Shown: positions 22,821-34,188 of the stretch, one piece after another
How the letters are laid out: each line of letters begins with the position of its first letter
Numbering within the stretch: the stretch's first letter is position 1
NCBI RefSeq assembly: GCF_023973825.1
Contig: NC_090124.1
Location: 1,084,501 to 1,148,500 of the forward strand
DNA from: Plasmodium brasilianum
Taxonomy: Eukaryota > Apicomplexa > Aconoidasida > Haemosporida > Plasmodiidae
Length of the DNA stretch: 64,000 nucleotides
Direction: 5' to 3'
Notes under the pieces: model-generated
Databases searched by the model: none
Told to the model about the DNA's origin: nothing
Seen by the model: only the letters and a program-made list of their open reading frames with translations
Position numbers and translations under genes: made by a program

Positions 22821-24674
22821 ATGGAGGTGTGTGTTTGTATTTGAGTAGTCAGTATGTGAACACGTATGCTCATATGTATATGTGTAAATGTGCGTTGTGT
22901 GTAAATTATGTCTAAAGATTTTCATTATAATCATTGTAGTGCATATATATATATATATATGTGTACATTTTTTTATTAAAAAACTTCGAACAACGTTCAG
23001 GAACTCACTCATGAAGTTGAATTAACTTCTCTTTTCAATAAGATATCAGTAAATACAAAATGTTAACAGTATTATGCGTGCTTTTCGCAATTTATTACAA
23101 AACATATGAACATATTTAAGAGTGGCTCAACTTTACTGCTATTACACTTTATATATGTTGCAAAAAAATATCCCATGGTTGTAATTACCACATATATATA
23201 TATGTATGGGGATGTACAAATATGTATGTGGATGTATATATATGTATGGGGATGTACAAATATGTATGTGGATGTATATATATGTATGGGGATATATAAA
23301 TATGTATGCGGATATATATGTATGTTTGTGGCATTTATGTATATGTATGTGTATGGGCGAATGTTTCACTTATAAGGCTGTGTACAGTCGTACATTTTTT
23401 AACTTAACTATTCTTAATTAGGAAGGATCCAAGACAATTAATTCAAAGAGTGCAATGGAAATAATATACAAAATGGTTAAATATTCGAAAAAGATAAAAT
23501 AACTAAACTATGAAATATAAAATGCCTAAAGAGGAAAACAATTGAACAAGAAGAATTATTAGTTATATACACATTACTAGAGTGCGTTTCAAAGTGATGT
23601 ATATTTTTCTTATTAGGGTTATGTTCCTTCAAAAGAAGACATAGATGGGTTTATTCATGATACAAGCGGTTGGATAGATAGCAAATATTTTCTTTCTCTT
23701 TTTGTATTCTAATTGATTGTACAAATGTGATGAGTTGATTTTCATTAGTTGATAATTTTATAAATTTTTCCTTTTCCTTTTTCTTTAACTATTATTAATT
23801 ATTGTTTTTTTTTTGGGGTTTTTTTTTTGTTCATTTTGTATTTTTTGTTTCATCCTATTTAATACGTAGGTATTTGCTCTTTGTCTAGTATAATAAAGTT
23901 CTGCAAGAAACTCAAGACGTCTAAGTGCTCCACAGAGGGCTTAATAGATCTATTTATGAACTATGATCTAGATGTAAGAACTTATAATTTCTTTTTTTAA
24001 CTGTTAGCATGTTCATAATATTTTTTATTTCTAGTTATTATCATGAAATATCTAAAGGAATAAATACCATTTTGCAGTATCCCACCATATACATTGATAT
24101 ACATGTATATATACGTATATAAGTAGATACATAAACACATATACATATATGCATATGATTAAGTATTTTTACTCGCCATTATTTTAAGCAGCCAACTTTG
24201 ATCATATTTGAGTCCCAGTTATTTAGTTTATATATTTTTTCTGTAAATAAAAAAAGAAATCAGGTAAAATTTCGAAGGAAAAATTTAAATTATTGTTTAC
24301 TACTGTTGGTTCGAAGCTATCGAATAAGGAAATAGACATAATCATCGGGTAAATCATATCAAAGGAAGAATAAATTACAATGAAATGTATCAAGTCTGAA
24401 TAAAATATTATTAAATATTTCCTTTCCTTTCCTTTCCTTTTATTTTATTTTATTTTTTTTAACATTAATAGTGAGTTGTGCGATAATGAACAACTAATAG
24501 ATTACAAGGAATTTTTAAACAAGTAAAATAAAACCTACAAAAAAATTTCAACACAAACGTGCTAATTAAAATGTGCACGCATACACACACACAAACTCAC
24601 ACATACATACATATATTTATTTATTTATATATATATATATATGTATTTTTTTTTGTAGGCTATTACTTCAATGA
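22821..24674 (+). CDS. Calmodulin-superfamily / myosin light chain-like protein, eight exons
   Basis: Assembled by hand from GT-AG sites and frame: 22821-22826, 23001-23048, 23422-23475, 23617-23668, 23870-23973, 24257-24348, 24472-24522 and 24659-24674. The joined product is 140 residues. Its layout is that of four EF-hand-like modules: FNKISEGSKTINSKSAMEII with a downstream KMGYVPSKEDIDGFI; HDTSGICSLSSIIKFCKKLK; MNYDLDKSGKISKEKFKLLF; and ELCDNEQLIDYKEFLNK. Only module 3 (residues 86-97, DLDKSGKISKEK) looks like a Ca2+ loop, and it has Lys instead of Glu at position 12. Most or all sites are probably calcium-free, as in many myosin light chains. A role as a myosin light chain or calmodulin-like adaptor is inference. 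The final exon is less sure: without it the protein ends at a stop at 24524-24526 (136 residues). Exons 1-2 are also short. Confidence 0.8.
23195..23325 (+). repeat. 40-bp tandem repeat in intron 2 of the EF-hand gene
   Basis: TATGTATGGGGATG recurs at 23201, 23241 and 23281, giving a 40-bp period. There are about three copies, the last one diverged. It lies wholly inside the 23049-23421 intron. Its G-rich top strand stands out from the surrounding A/T sequence. Confidence 0.85.
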
Positions 24675-26182
24675 TTTTAATCTCGCGCGTGCTATACGTA
24701 TAATTTTTCATTTGTTCTACTATTATTTATTAGGTGGTATTTAAATATATTAGAAAGTACATTATATCCTTATTTTGTTTATCCCTTTTGTGCAGTTTTT
24801 AATACACTTGCATTAATAGTTTTAAAAATATGCTACGTAAGAACTTGTTATTTGTTTTAAGTACTGTGTAAATATGTGCATGCAACAATGGAGTACATTA
24901 TACCGCTCATACAATATATATATATATATGTGTGTATATACAAATGTTTATATACGTGCTCTTATACATGTATGCTTTTTTACCGGAGCTGCTGCTCCCC
25001 CATCCCATAATTACATTAAAAAAAAAAATTTTTAATTTACTCGAAAGGGGCAAAAATGTAAAAAGAATATGTAAATTGTAAATGGTTCAAAAAAATAATG
25101 TCTTCCTTTGCTAGCATTTTCATTTACATTAAAATAGTAATTATAACGTTTAATACTAAATATTAAAAAGTTCTTTAAGCTAAAAAATGTGAGTGCATAT
25201 AAAACTATCTAAAAAGTTTAATTCTATACAATGCTAAATGATTTTAACAATGTTATGTACTTCCAGAAATAAGCAAGTAGTCCATTTATTGTATTTGACG
25301 CAATGCAAATTTGTGTTATCTTATAATGTTTAATCTAAGTCATAGTAAATTTGCTATTTTGCTATTTTGCTATTTTGCTAATTTGCTATTTTGCTAATTT
25401 GCTATTTTACTATTTTACTATTCTGCTTTTTTGCTATTCGTCTCTGTTATTTATCATTTTTTGCAACATAAGCATTACATTTTACTTTTACAAAAGTGCA
25501 GCTTGCATTCTGCTCATATTTTGCTTAAACAACATAAGTAAAAATTTCGTATCGCTAAGTAGTGCTGAAGCAATGAAAAAAGACAAGAAGAAAATGTTAT
25601 ATTGCAAATTGTAAAAAAATAACGAATTAACTGCATTATTACAGTATTTCTTCTTGGATAATTTTTACTTGTTATATTTAAATAACACAAAAAAAAAAGG
25701 AAAAAACAATAAAAAAAAAAAAAAAAAGAAAAAAAAAGAAAAAAAAACATAACTGTACCTTAAAAAATTTATAGCATTTCATTTAAAAAATAGTAACATA
25801 TTAAATATATATAAATAAATAAACATAAACACGTGCACACACAATATATATTGTGTATGCATAAGAACAAGAAATAAAAGACTACATTATATGACTAAAA
25901 CATAATAAAAACTTTTGCCTCGTTTTTAAATATTTTGCTTTCAAATTAATTTGTTTTGTGCGCTTCTCTTGCGATTTTTTAAATGGTACGTAATATACAT
26001 ACTGGTACAAACATATGTACTGATATTTGTATGTATACGTACACATGTAACGGCACAAGTAAGCACTTAAATGATGATATATATATATATATATACATAT
26101 GCCCATACGCTTTGGAATATATATATATATATATATGTATATACGTATGCGTTGGCCCTAAATGCGTGTGCTCGCGCCCCCG
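24675..26182. other. Convergent intergenic region with short repeats
   Basis: 3' flanks of the EF-hand gene and of the ankyrin gene. It contains a GC-rich hairpin at 24985-24998 (GGAGC, loop TGCT, GCTCC), an 8-9-bp GCTATTTT repeat at about 25350-25438, and A-rich tracts at 25688-25747. No gene is seen. Confidence 0.55.
25350..25438. repeat. GCTATTTT-type short tandem repeat
   Basis: About ten degenerate copies of an 8-9-bp unit (ttttgctat) in tandem in the 3' intergenic region. Confidence 0.8.
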
Positions 26183-29100
26183 TCAGTGAACCCTTGCATC
26201 GTCTATGGAATAAGATATTGCCTTTTTTTTTTGTTTTTCCTTTTTTATGCGAAATATACTTAAGAAACTCTGGTTTATGCTTTGGTAGGACTGGTAAAAT
26301 TTATTTTTTTTGTTAATTTTATTTTTTTTTGGTAAAAAGTTTTTATTTTGTGACCTATACAATTTAAGGAACTTTTTTAAAACCCTCTTACAAGTTCTGT
26401 GCGATAAGACCCTTTCACATGCAACGTTGTATGACTTATCACCATTGATATCTCGAACAGATACATCTGCTCCTCTTGTCATTAATATATCAGCTATATC
26501 ATATAATCCATAGAATATAGAATAAATGAGTGAAGTTTCTCCGTGTATATTTGTAAGGTTATAATTAATATTTTTACTTTCGTTTAATATCAGCTGGGCT
26601 AATTTTTCATTTCTTGTTCTAATACATATCATTAATGGGCACTCTCCATTTATATTATCTTTACAGTTCACGTCTATATTATGACATAATAAAAGTTGTA
26701 CTACTTTTTCTTGATTTTCCAAACATGCAATATGTAATGCATTTTGATGAAATTTATTTGTTAAGTTTATATTAACATCATTTTCAAGTAGAAATTTTAA
26801 AATATCTATATTTCCTTCTTCCGCTGCAGCATGTATTGGTGATAACACAATATTAGAATCGAACTGGTTTATAATATCTTTTTTTAAAGAATATAAATAT
26901 TTTAGTATGTTTAATCTTTCTAATTTAGCTGCTTGTATAAATGGTAGAGACCATAAATTATGTCCTTTTTGTAATAATTGCGGGTATTTTTTTAATAATA
27001 ATTGTACTGTTGATAAATCATTCTTAAATATTGCACATGATAAAACTTCAGTTAATATGTGTCTATTACATACTTTTTCTCCTGCTCCTGCATCAATAAA
27101 ATGATTAACCCATGCTTTATTTAAATTATATGCTAATAATATAGGAGTAAATTTATTATGATAACACCAGTTTGGATCTGCTTTATTTTCTAATAATAAT
27201 TGTATAATTTCACTTATATTATTTTCACAAGCTAAATACAAAGGAGATTTATAATCTCTAACATATGGGCATATAATATTTAAATTTTCACCACTTTTTA
27301 CTAATGAACTAACAATCGAAAAATTCTTTTTTTTTATTGCTATGTTTAAGGGTATATAACCATTCTCTATATCAATTGGATAAGTAACATAATAACTATC
27401 ACACATGTTTCCATATGGGCATACACATATTGTGTTACAATTATCATTTTTTTTTATTGCATCCAACTTTGATGCATCGAACTCGTAAGTAGTGCTCTCC
27501 CTTTCGTTTACAACACTATTCATTTCATGCGAGTTCCTTTTCTCGTTGAAAGTTTCTTGTACACATTCTTTACTCATGGTTCCCTTCTCATGTGTTCTAT
27601 CCTTCTTCCTTTCTTCTGGGTTACCATTATGATCCTCATTTATGCATTTGCTACTATTTCGTTCTGCATTACTATTACGATCATTATACTCATACCGTTC
27701 TGTACTACTTGATAATGTAACATTATTAGATCCTTCGTTCTTGTTAATTTCCTCGTTTTCCTCCCTGTTTGAGTCCTTATTTGTATCCCTGTTTGGGTCC
27801 TTATTTGTATCCTTGTTTGGGTCCTTATTTGTATCCCTGTTTGAGTCCTTGTTTGCATTATCACCATGGGTCGAATCTTTATCTGTAGTAGCGGGGCTCT
27901 TATAGCAATACTGTATGATGTTGTTTTTCTTTTTCCTTTTTCTTCTTTCTTCTAGCAGTACTTCAACAAACTCTTTACACTCATTTTCGCATGCAATATA
28001 TAGAGGGGACTTACCTAAATAATCCCATATATCAACTTTTGCCCCTCCTTTTAAAACTAAATAAAAGAGATATCTATTTTTTTTGCTAATTGCTAAAGAT
28101 ATTGGTAATGTCCATACATCTATACCTCCTATTTCATCCGTTTCAATAGTTAAGGGGGTATTTGATAATAACTCACTTCCCTTATTTCTTAGTAAATAAA
28201 CTAAATTATTATTTTTGTATTTTTCACTTTTACTCAAATCATATAATTCTTCTTGTATCTTTTTACTCAACTTGACACATATTTTTATGTTCTCATTTTT
28301 TAGTGCAACACTATATCCTTTTACATATATATCTAATCCTATACTTTCTAAAAAACACTTGCTTCCCCAAGAACCTAAAATATCTAAATTAGGTTGTACA
28401 AAATGGGACTGTATGTACGGATCATCTACAGTAATTAAATTTTTATAACCATTTGCAAATGGACAGTCTTCACAATTACATTTAAAATTTATTTCATCCG
28501 TTAAGTATATACAATTTTTCCCATTACATCTACACTTATTCAAATTTTTCTCTTCATCTTCTTCGTCTTCGTCCTCTTCTTCTTCATCGAATGTGTTCAT
28601 ATTATTGTGTAAAATATTCATACAGAAAATATTTTCTGCCGTTAATAATTTCGTTTTTTTATTATTCACTCGAGTACTCTTTTTATTATTATTGCTACTA
28701 ATACTGTTATTATTGTTATTATGATTATGATTATTATTATTACTACTAATACTATTATGATTATGATTATTATTATGATTATTATTATTATGATTATTAT
28801 TATTATTATTATGATTATTGTAATTATTATTATAATCATTACTGTTTTCATTACTGTTATCATTACCGTTATCATCAATATTTTGCTTTTCTAATTTTTT
28901 TTTTCTCTTACTTTTTTCCTCCACCTCATGGTTCGGTAGTAAATTATTTTCCTTTAACTTGTTTGCTGTGTTGTTATCATTACTTCTTTCTACATGAAAA
29001 CTGTCTTCATCATTCCTCTTGTCATTTGTTTTTTCTTCATTTTTCCTAATTTTACGAATTTTCTTTTCTTCATCAAAATATTCATGGAATCCTTTATCCT

Positions 29101-31594
29101 CACTTTTTCTCTTACTGTGTTCATTTATCTGACGTCGACCAAAGCTTGCACTGCTGTTCATGTTATCAGTGCTATTACTTCTGATACTAACCTTGTAAAC
29201 AATTTCCTTCTTTTCCTCATTAGAGTCCTCCTTTTCCCTTTTTTCGTACTTACCATTTACCCCATTTTGATCGCACTTGGTAGTAAAATAATTATTCTCA
29301 AAATTATTTAAAAAATTATTGTTCCTTTCTTTACTATTACTATTATTATTACTATTATTATATGTTGATGCGTATTCCCCCAATAAAAATTCATCAAATA
29401 TATCCTTCTTCTCATGCATATTGTCGTGTACATGTAACAAATTATATTCTGCTTCCAAATGTGCTGACTTGTTCAAGCATTTCTCATGATCATTTTTTGT
29501 ATTCGTATTATTTGGTGTACTTGAACTTAATGCGGCTATATGTGTGTCAGATTTTTTATTCTGAAAAGCATTTTTCGAAAAATTATTATAATCTTTTTGA
29601 TTAAAATTATTTTGTACCTTTGTAGAATAACCAAAATGTTTCATAGTGTTATAAAAGAAGTTATTAAATAAACTAAAATTATTGTTCGTTTCTGACTGAC
29701 TAATACTACACTCTGTTTCACTATTTAGGACTGATTTCAACTTTTTCCTATTACTATTATTATTGCTACCGCCAATGTTAATATTGCTACCACCAACATT
29801 AATATTGCTACCATCAACATTATTATTCATACCACTGATATTATTATTGCTACCGCTACCATTATTATTTTTATTGTTCAGGACTGCAGTATAATCTATT
29901 AGGTTGGTTCTATCTATATGTGTTCCGTCTATGCAACTTTGTAAACTCATCATATTATATTTATTATTTTCGTTAATTACTTTCCTATTACTTTCATCGT
30001 TCGCAGATGATGAAATTACTGAGTTATCAAAAGTTTTCATGTTTTCAAGAGTCTTACGCAAATTTTTTAGTTTGTGATAAATTAAATGATTCTGATTATT
30101 CGCTCTATTAATAATAAAATTAGAAACTATAAATATGGGTTCTAGCCAAGCATTCGAGAAGGAACAAATAAAATTTGTAAAGACAGGCCAGTTACTCTTT
30201 TTTAGCATTACTGTTAAAGGAGCACAAGTTAAATATTTGTTCCTAACACATTTTATACTTAACGTCTTTAACGATGGTAACCTCGTTTGTGCTAACACTT
30301 CTAACGTTTTATCTGTTAAATGATGACAATAATCAAAATAAATTTCTTGTAAATTATATATAAATAAATGTTTTGTATTTAACGAATCAAAATTGTATAT
30401 CTGGTTTAATACATTTGCCACAGTAATATCTTTTATCAATGTACACAAAGTAAAATCTAGGCAAAGTCTTCTTCTAACAGATCTATGAATATGCTTATAA
30501 ATTCTAGGGAATACATATTCATATATAATCTTAGGGTTATACCCTAAATAACTATTAAATATTAATCTATTATTCCATACTCTATATTTCCTTTTGTAGA
30601 AATATTTACATGTTTGACTTAGGTTAATAATTGTATGTACATCTAAAAAGGGTTCAATGCATTTTATATATCTTTTCCATTTTTCGTTTTTTTTATTAAT
30701 AATTATATTTAAATTATTTTCATTCATAAATATTTCAGATAAATTCCCTTTCTTTAGTGTACCATCAATATTTAGATATGCATCCGAATTTAATTTAAAT
30801 AAATCGTTAATACTTATACTATTCGTTTTTTCTATAGCACTTTCCCTTTTTAATTGAGCTAAACTGTTGTTGCCATCTTTTTCTATGGAACTTGTTAAAT
30901 CATTATTCTCGGCAACACTTGTGTCGTTTATGTCTACAATGTTAAGATGGTTTTTATCGCTAATATCAGGGTAACTTCTATCAGGGGTATTTGGCATACT
31001 TTTAACTGTATCATTAGTACATTTTTTATCGGCATCATTTGAGCATTTTCTATCAGCATCATTCGAGCATTTTCTATCAGCTTCATTCGAGCATTTTCTA
31101 TCAGCATCATTCTTGTATTTATTATCCTCAGCATTTGTACTGCTCTTATCAGCAACATTTGTACAATTTTTATCGGAAACGTTAAGATTATTCTGTTCAG
31201 CAATCGTTGTTTTATTATTTCCAATAACAATATTTAAACTATTCTTTTCTGTCGTATTTGCATTACTTAAATCGACTGTGTTCGCACTATTTATATCTTC
31301 TACATTTGCATTATTTCTTTTTATAACACTTATGCTGCTTTTTTTAGCAGTATTATTAATTGTATTCATAACTACAATTCTGCTAATGTCATTAGCATTT
31401 TCATTATGCCCTCTTTCATAATTTTCTTTTTCATTTTCGTTCTTATTTAATTCATTATCCTCATCTTGAGATAAGGATTTGATATCATTATTAAAAATTA
31501 AACGTAATTTATTCAGAATATATTTATTTACATCATCTTCTTTTGTCTCACTTCCTTTCGCGGTTGAATCATTGTAATATTCAACACTCTTCAT
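26183..31594 (-). CDS. Large F-box-like / leucine-rich / ankyrin-repeat protein (1803 aa)
   Basis: Domain order by eye follows. Residues 1-290 are Asn/Asp/Lys low complexity, including an 8-residue repeat (NDADRKCS-like) near residues 160-190. At about 305-345 is an F-box-like helix set (FLDVHTIINLSQTCKYFYKR). At about 370-480 are degenerate LRRs (LQEIYFDYCHHLTDKTLEVL and LPSLKTLSIKC). Long Asn/His/Ser-rich linkers follow. A Cys-rich patch lies at about 1012-1045 (CRCNGKNC, then CNCEDCPF). Ankyrin repeats lie at about 1150-1220, 1410-1540 and 1580-1740 (SPIHAAAEEGNIDILKFLLE and NALHIACLENQEKVVQLLL are canonical). The tail is basic. If the F-box is real, it could be an SCF substrate receptor with two recognition modules; that is inference. 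Single exon. I know no family with exactly this architecture outside apicomplexans. Confidence 0.85.
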   Translation of the reverse strand: MKSVEYYNDSTAKGSETKEDDVNKYILNKLRLIFNNDIKSLSQDEDNELNKNENEKENYERGHNENANDISRIVVMNTINNTAKKSSISVIKRNNANVEDINSANTVDLSNANTTEKNSLNIVIGNNKTTIAEQNNLNVSDKNCTNVADKSSTNAEDNKYKNDADRKCSNEADRKCSNDADRKCSNDADKKCTNDTVKSMPNTPDRSYPDISDKNHLNIVDINDTSVAENNDLTSSIEKDGNNSLAQLKRESAIEKTNSISINDLFKLNSDAYLNIDGTLKKGNLSEIFMNENNLNIIINKKNEKWKRYIKCIEPFLDVHTIINLSQTCKYFYKRKYRVWNNRLIFNSYLGYNPKIIYEYVFPRIYKHIHRSVRRRLCLDFTLCTLIKDITVANVLNQIYNFDSLNTKHLFIYNLQEIYFDYCHHLTDKTLEVLAQTRLPSLKTLSIKCVRNKYLTCAPLTVMLKKSNWPVFTNFICSFSNAWLEPIFIVSNFIINRANNQNHLIYHKLKNLRKTLENMKTFDNSVISSSANDESNRKVINENNKYNMMSLQSCIDGTHIDRTNLIDYTAVLNNKNNNGSGSNNNISGMNNNVDGSNINVGGSNINIGGSNNNSNRKKLKSVLNSETECSISQSETNNNFSLFNNFFYNTMKHFGYSTKVQNNFNQKDYNNFSKNAFQNKKSDTHIAALSSSTPNNTNTKNDHEKCLNKSAHLEAEYNLLHVHDNMHEKKDIFDEFLLGEYASTYNNSNNNSNSKERNNNFLNNFENNYFTTKCDQNGVNGKYEKREKEDSNEEKKEIVYKVSIRSNSTDNMNSSASFGRRQINEHSKRKSEDKGFHEYFDEEKKIRKIRKNEEKTNDKRNDEDSFHVERSNDNNTANKLKENNLLPNHEVEEKSKRKKKLEKQNIDDNGNDNSNENSNDYNNNYNNHNNNNNNHNNNNHNNNHNHNSISSNNNNHNHNNNNNSISSNNNKKSTRVNNKKTKLLTAENIFCMNILHNNMNTFDEEEEDEDEEDEEKNLNKCRCNGKNCIYLTDEINFKCNCEDCPFANGYKNLITVDDPYIQSHFVQPNLDILGSWGSKCFLESIGLDIYVKGYSVALKNENIKICVKLSKKIQEELYDLSKSEKYKNNNLVYLLRNKGSELLSNTPLTIETDEIGGIDVWTLPISLAISKKNRYLFYLVLKGGAKVDIWDYLGKSPLYIACENECKEFVEVLLEERRKRKKKNNIIQYCYKSPATTDKDSTHGDNANKDSNRDTNKDPNKDTNKDPNRDTNKDSNREENEEINKNEGSNNVTLSSSTERYEYNDRNSNAERNSSKCINEDHNGNPEERKKDRTHEKGTMSKECVQETFNEKRNSHEMNSVVNERESTTYEFDASKLDAIKKNDNCNTICVCPYGNMCDSYYVTYPIDIENGYIPLNIAIKKKNFSIVSSLVKSGENLNIICPYVRDYKSPLYLACENNISEIIQLLLENKADPNWCYHNKFTPILLAYNLNKAWVNHFIDAGAGEKVCNRHILTEVLSCAIFKNDLSTVQLLLKKYPQLLQKGHNLWSLPFIQAAKLERLNILKYLYSLKKDIINQFDSNIVLSPIHAAAEEGNIDILKFLLENDVNINLTNKFHQNALHIACLENQEKVVQLLLCHNIDVNCKDNINGECPLMICIRTRNEKLAQLILNESKNINYNLTNIHGETSLIYSIFYGLYDIADILMTRGADVSVRDINGDKSYNVACERVLSHRTCKRVLKKFLKLYRSQNKNFLPKKNKINKKNKFYQSYQSINQSFLSIFRIKKEKQKKKAISYSIDDARVH
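27745..27855 (-). repeat. 24-bp repeat in the ankyrin gene
   Basis: A 24-bp unit encodes repeated NKD(P/T/S)-N(K/R)D(T/P) octapeptides. It lies between two ankyrin blocks, preserves the frame and is probably length-variable. Confidence 0.8.
28675..28830 (-). repeat. Asn/His trinucleotide-rich tract in the ankyrin gene
   Basis: Tandem ATT/ATG triplets on the + strand encode a long Asn/His/Ser homopolymer-like linker on the coding strand. Confidence 0.85.
31018..31120 (-). repeat. 24-bp repeat near the N-terminus of the ankyrin protein
   Basis: Three near-identical copies plus degenerate flanks of a 24-bp unit encode Asn-Asp-Ala-Asp-Arg-Lys-Cys-Ser octapeptides. Cysteine recurring in a low-complexity repeat is uncommon. 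Confidence 0.8.
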
Positions 31595-32315
31595 GATAGG
31601 TTTAAATAAAAAATAATTTCCTTTCCCCTTTCTGCATTCACGTCTAATGTAAATACTTATACGTCCTATTATAAGTTTTTATAACACCTCTATAATAAAT
31701 TACACAATACTTGGTTGTTTGTTTCATATTCAAATGAGTCCCTTTTTTTTTTTTTTTTTTAATATTATTTTTTCTTTTTTGCTTTATTGTCTTCTAGCTT
31801 TCTAAAAGTGCTTTATGTGCATATATTATGATTTTGTTTTTGTTTTTGTTTTTGTTTTTGTTGTTGACTTTGATTTTAATATTAGCTTTTACCTTAACTC
31901 TGAATTTGACTTTGAATTTGACTTGTATCTTTACGTTAACTTAAATTTTAACTTATATTTTAACTTTGACTTTTTGACAAGAGGGCAATTTCGTTATGCA
32001 CCTGTGTATATATATACATACGTATATTCAAAAAAATATTGAGGAAAAAACATAAAAGCAGCTTATTTTATTCATTAGATTACACTAATTGTAACATGCA
32101 AATTCATTTTTTTTCTTTATCCCCTCAAATTAGGACATTAAAAAGAAACAAGGGTGATATAATTTAAACTACTTTTTTTTATTTCTCTTTTTTTATGTTA
32201 TTAAGTTAAGGATTTCACAATATACTAATTAATTTGTATGTATGCAATACGTACAGTATATTCATAACTCTTGCATTAAAGTGTTTTTTATATTAAGTAA
32301 TATATACGTAAGTAC

Positions 32316-32352
<37 letters not shown>

Positions 32353-33546
32353 AAATTAAAACTTATGAACATGCATATTACAATATGTATAAATAATGTA
32401 AGGGCGATAACATATTATTACTGTAACGAATGTAATTTTGTAACGTGAATGTAATAATTATGTAAATTGTTTATTCGTGTTATATTATAAGTATTATAAT
32501 GTTATATATATATATTTATATATATAACACTATAAAATATTATGAACATACTATAAAACATACATAAATATGAGAAAAACATAACTACTTGTTTCAATAT
32601 CATATTATCATATTTTTTCTTAATATTTTATAATAAGTTTCTCAGAGTTATATATATTCATACATATACATAAATTATTTTAATTATATAATCTTTCTCT
32701 GAAGGGGAAAAAAAAAAAAAAAATACCTTTTAATTCATTATTGCATATTATGTAAAATTCACGTTCCTAAAAAAAAAAAAAGAAAAAAAAAAAGGAACTA
32801 AAAAAATATATTCAATAATTAATCTTTGTGGTATTTTTTTTTTTATTTTTAACTGTTATTTCTTATGTATTAATATTTAAACTTTAAAAAGAAAAATTAT
32901 ACATGTAAAACTTAAGCTTCTTAACTTTTCCACATATTATAATGTACATGTGTAACATATATATTACATACAAATGTATATAATACCAAAAATGCACTTT
33001 GTGATATTTTAATTTTTCAAATGAAAGTTAATAAATTAAATATATGCCACATTAAAACAAATACAAATTAGTAATTAGTCACTATAGTAAATAGAATGTT
33101 TTACATATTATGCCTAGTGTTTTATCTCTATTTTTTTTTCTTTAAAAAAAATAAGAAAACGTGTTCTATAAATAATTATATAAAAACATATACTATGGAA
33201 AAACGTGAAGCGAAAAAAAAAAAAAAATTAACAACGTCATGAAGTGAAATAATTTAAATAAACAATATATGTATACTCATAATAATTAAGCAGAAAAAAA
33301 CCACTTCACTGAAAATACATACGAGCAACAGAGGAAACGAGATAATTCTGTATTATATTTATAAAATTGTTAAAATATGTTGATATAATGTGGCTTCATA
33401 AAGTTTTATAATATGTAATTAAAATAAATATGTTTGTATTACATGGCTTATGTAGTAACATAAATGATAGTAATGTAGCAAGTGTTTATAAATACATGTC
33501 TTTCATTTAACAAGCCTCTTAATTTTGCTTTATGTGGTTATTATAT

Positions 33547-33579
<33 letters not shown>

Positions 33580-33701
33580 TAATGTATATATACAATGTAT
33601 ATACCTGTTTTGCTTATATTTTATATATAATTTTAACGCAGTTTTTTTTTTTTTTTTTTTATTAATTTAAAATAAAAAACATTTTAAAAACAATACATTA
33701 A

Positions 33702-33923
33702 ATGCACAAAACACATAAAATAACAACAGAGGAATATGTAATTTACGCAAACATAAGATACACTAATAATAATTGTAATAGTGATAATGATAGTAAAAAG
33801 TATAAAAACAAAAAAGAAAAAAAAAAGATCTATATGAATTCAGCGTTATCTAAAATTTACAATTTTTTTTTTTTTTTTGAATTTGTATTTATTTTGTACA
33901 AGCTCAGAAGAAAATTTATTTGA
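33702..33923 (+). CDS. Possible small Asn/Lys-rich protein (73 aa), doubtful
   Basis: An ATG-to-TGA ORF starting MHKTHKITTEEYVIYANIRY, then an Asn/Asp/Ser/Lys stretch typical of Plasmodium low complexity, then a Phe-rich hydrophobic stretch encoded by a poly(T) run and a basic C-terminus. The first 35 codons look coding. The poly(T)-encoded part looks like chance. It lies about 3.2 kb upstream of the RIIa gene. I do not recognise it. Confidence 0.2.
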   Translation: MHKTHKITTEEYVIYANIRYTNNNCNSDNDSKKYKNKKEKKKIYMNSALSKIYNFFFFFEFVFILYKLRRKFI

Positions 33924-34149
33924 GATTATTTTATGAAAAAAAAAAAAAAAATTTATAAACAAAATTGAAATATAAAAAAAAAGAAGTAATATTTTATATG
34001 CAATGTTTTTTAGATCATGATTAACATTTTGAATTAATGATAAGTAAATACATTACATATATAGCATTATATATCTTGTATATATTTAATATATATTACT
34101 GTATAAAAAATTATGTTTTATTATTTTCCACGTCGTATATATTTTTTCC

Positions 34150-34188
<39 letters not shown>

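Noticed and set aside
31815..32042. Phe/Asp/Leu-rich + strand ORF
   Set aside because: Made by TTTTTG and TTTGAC-type short repeats.
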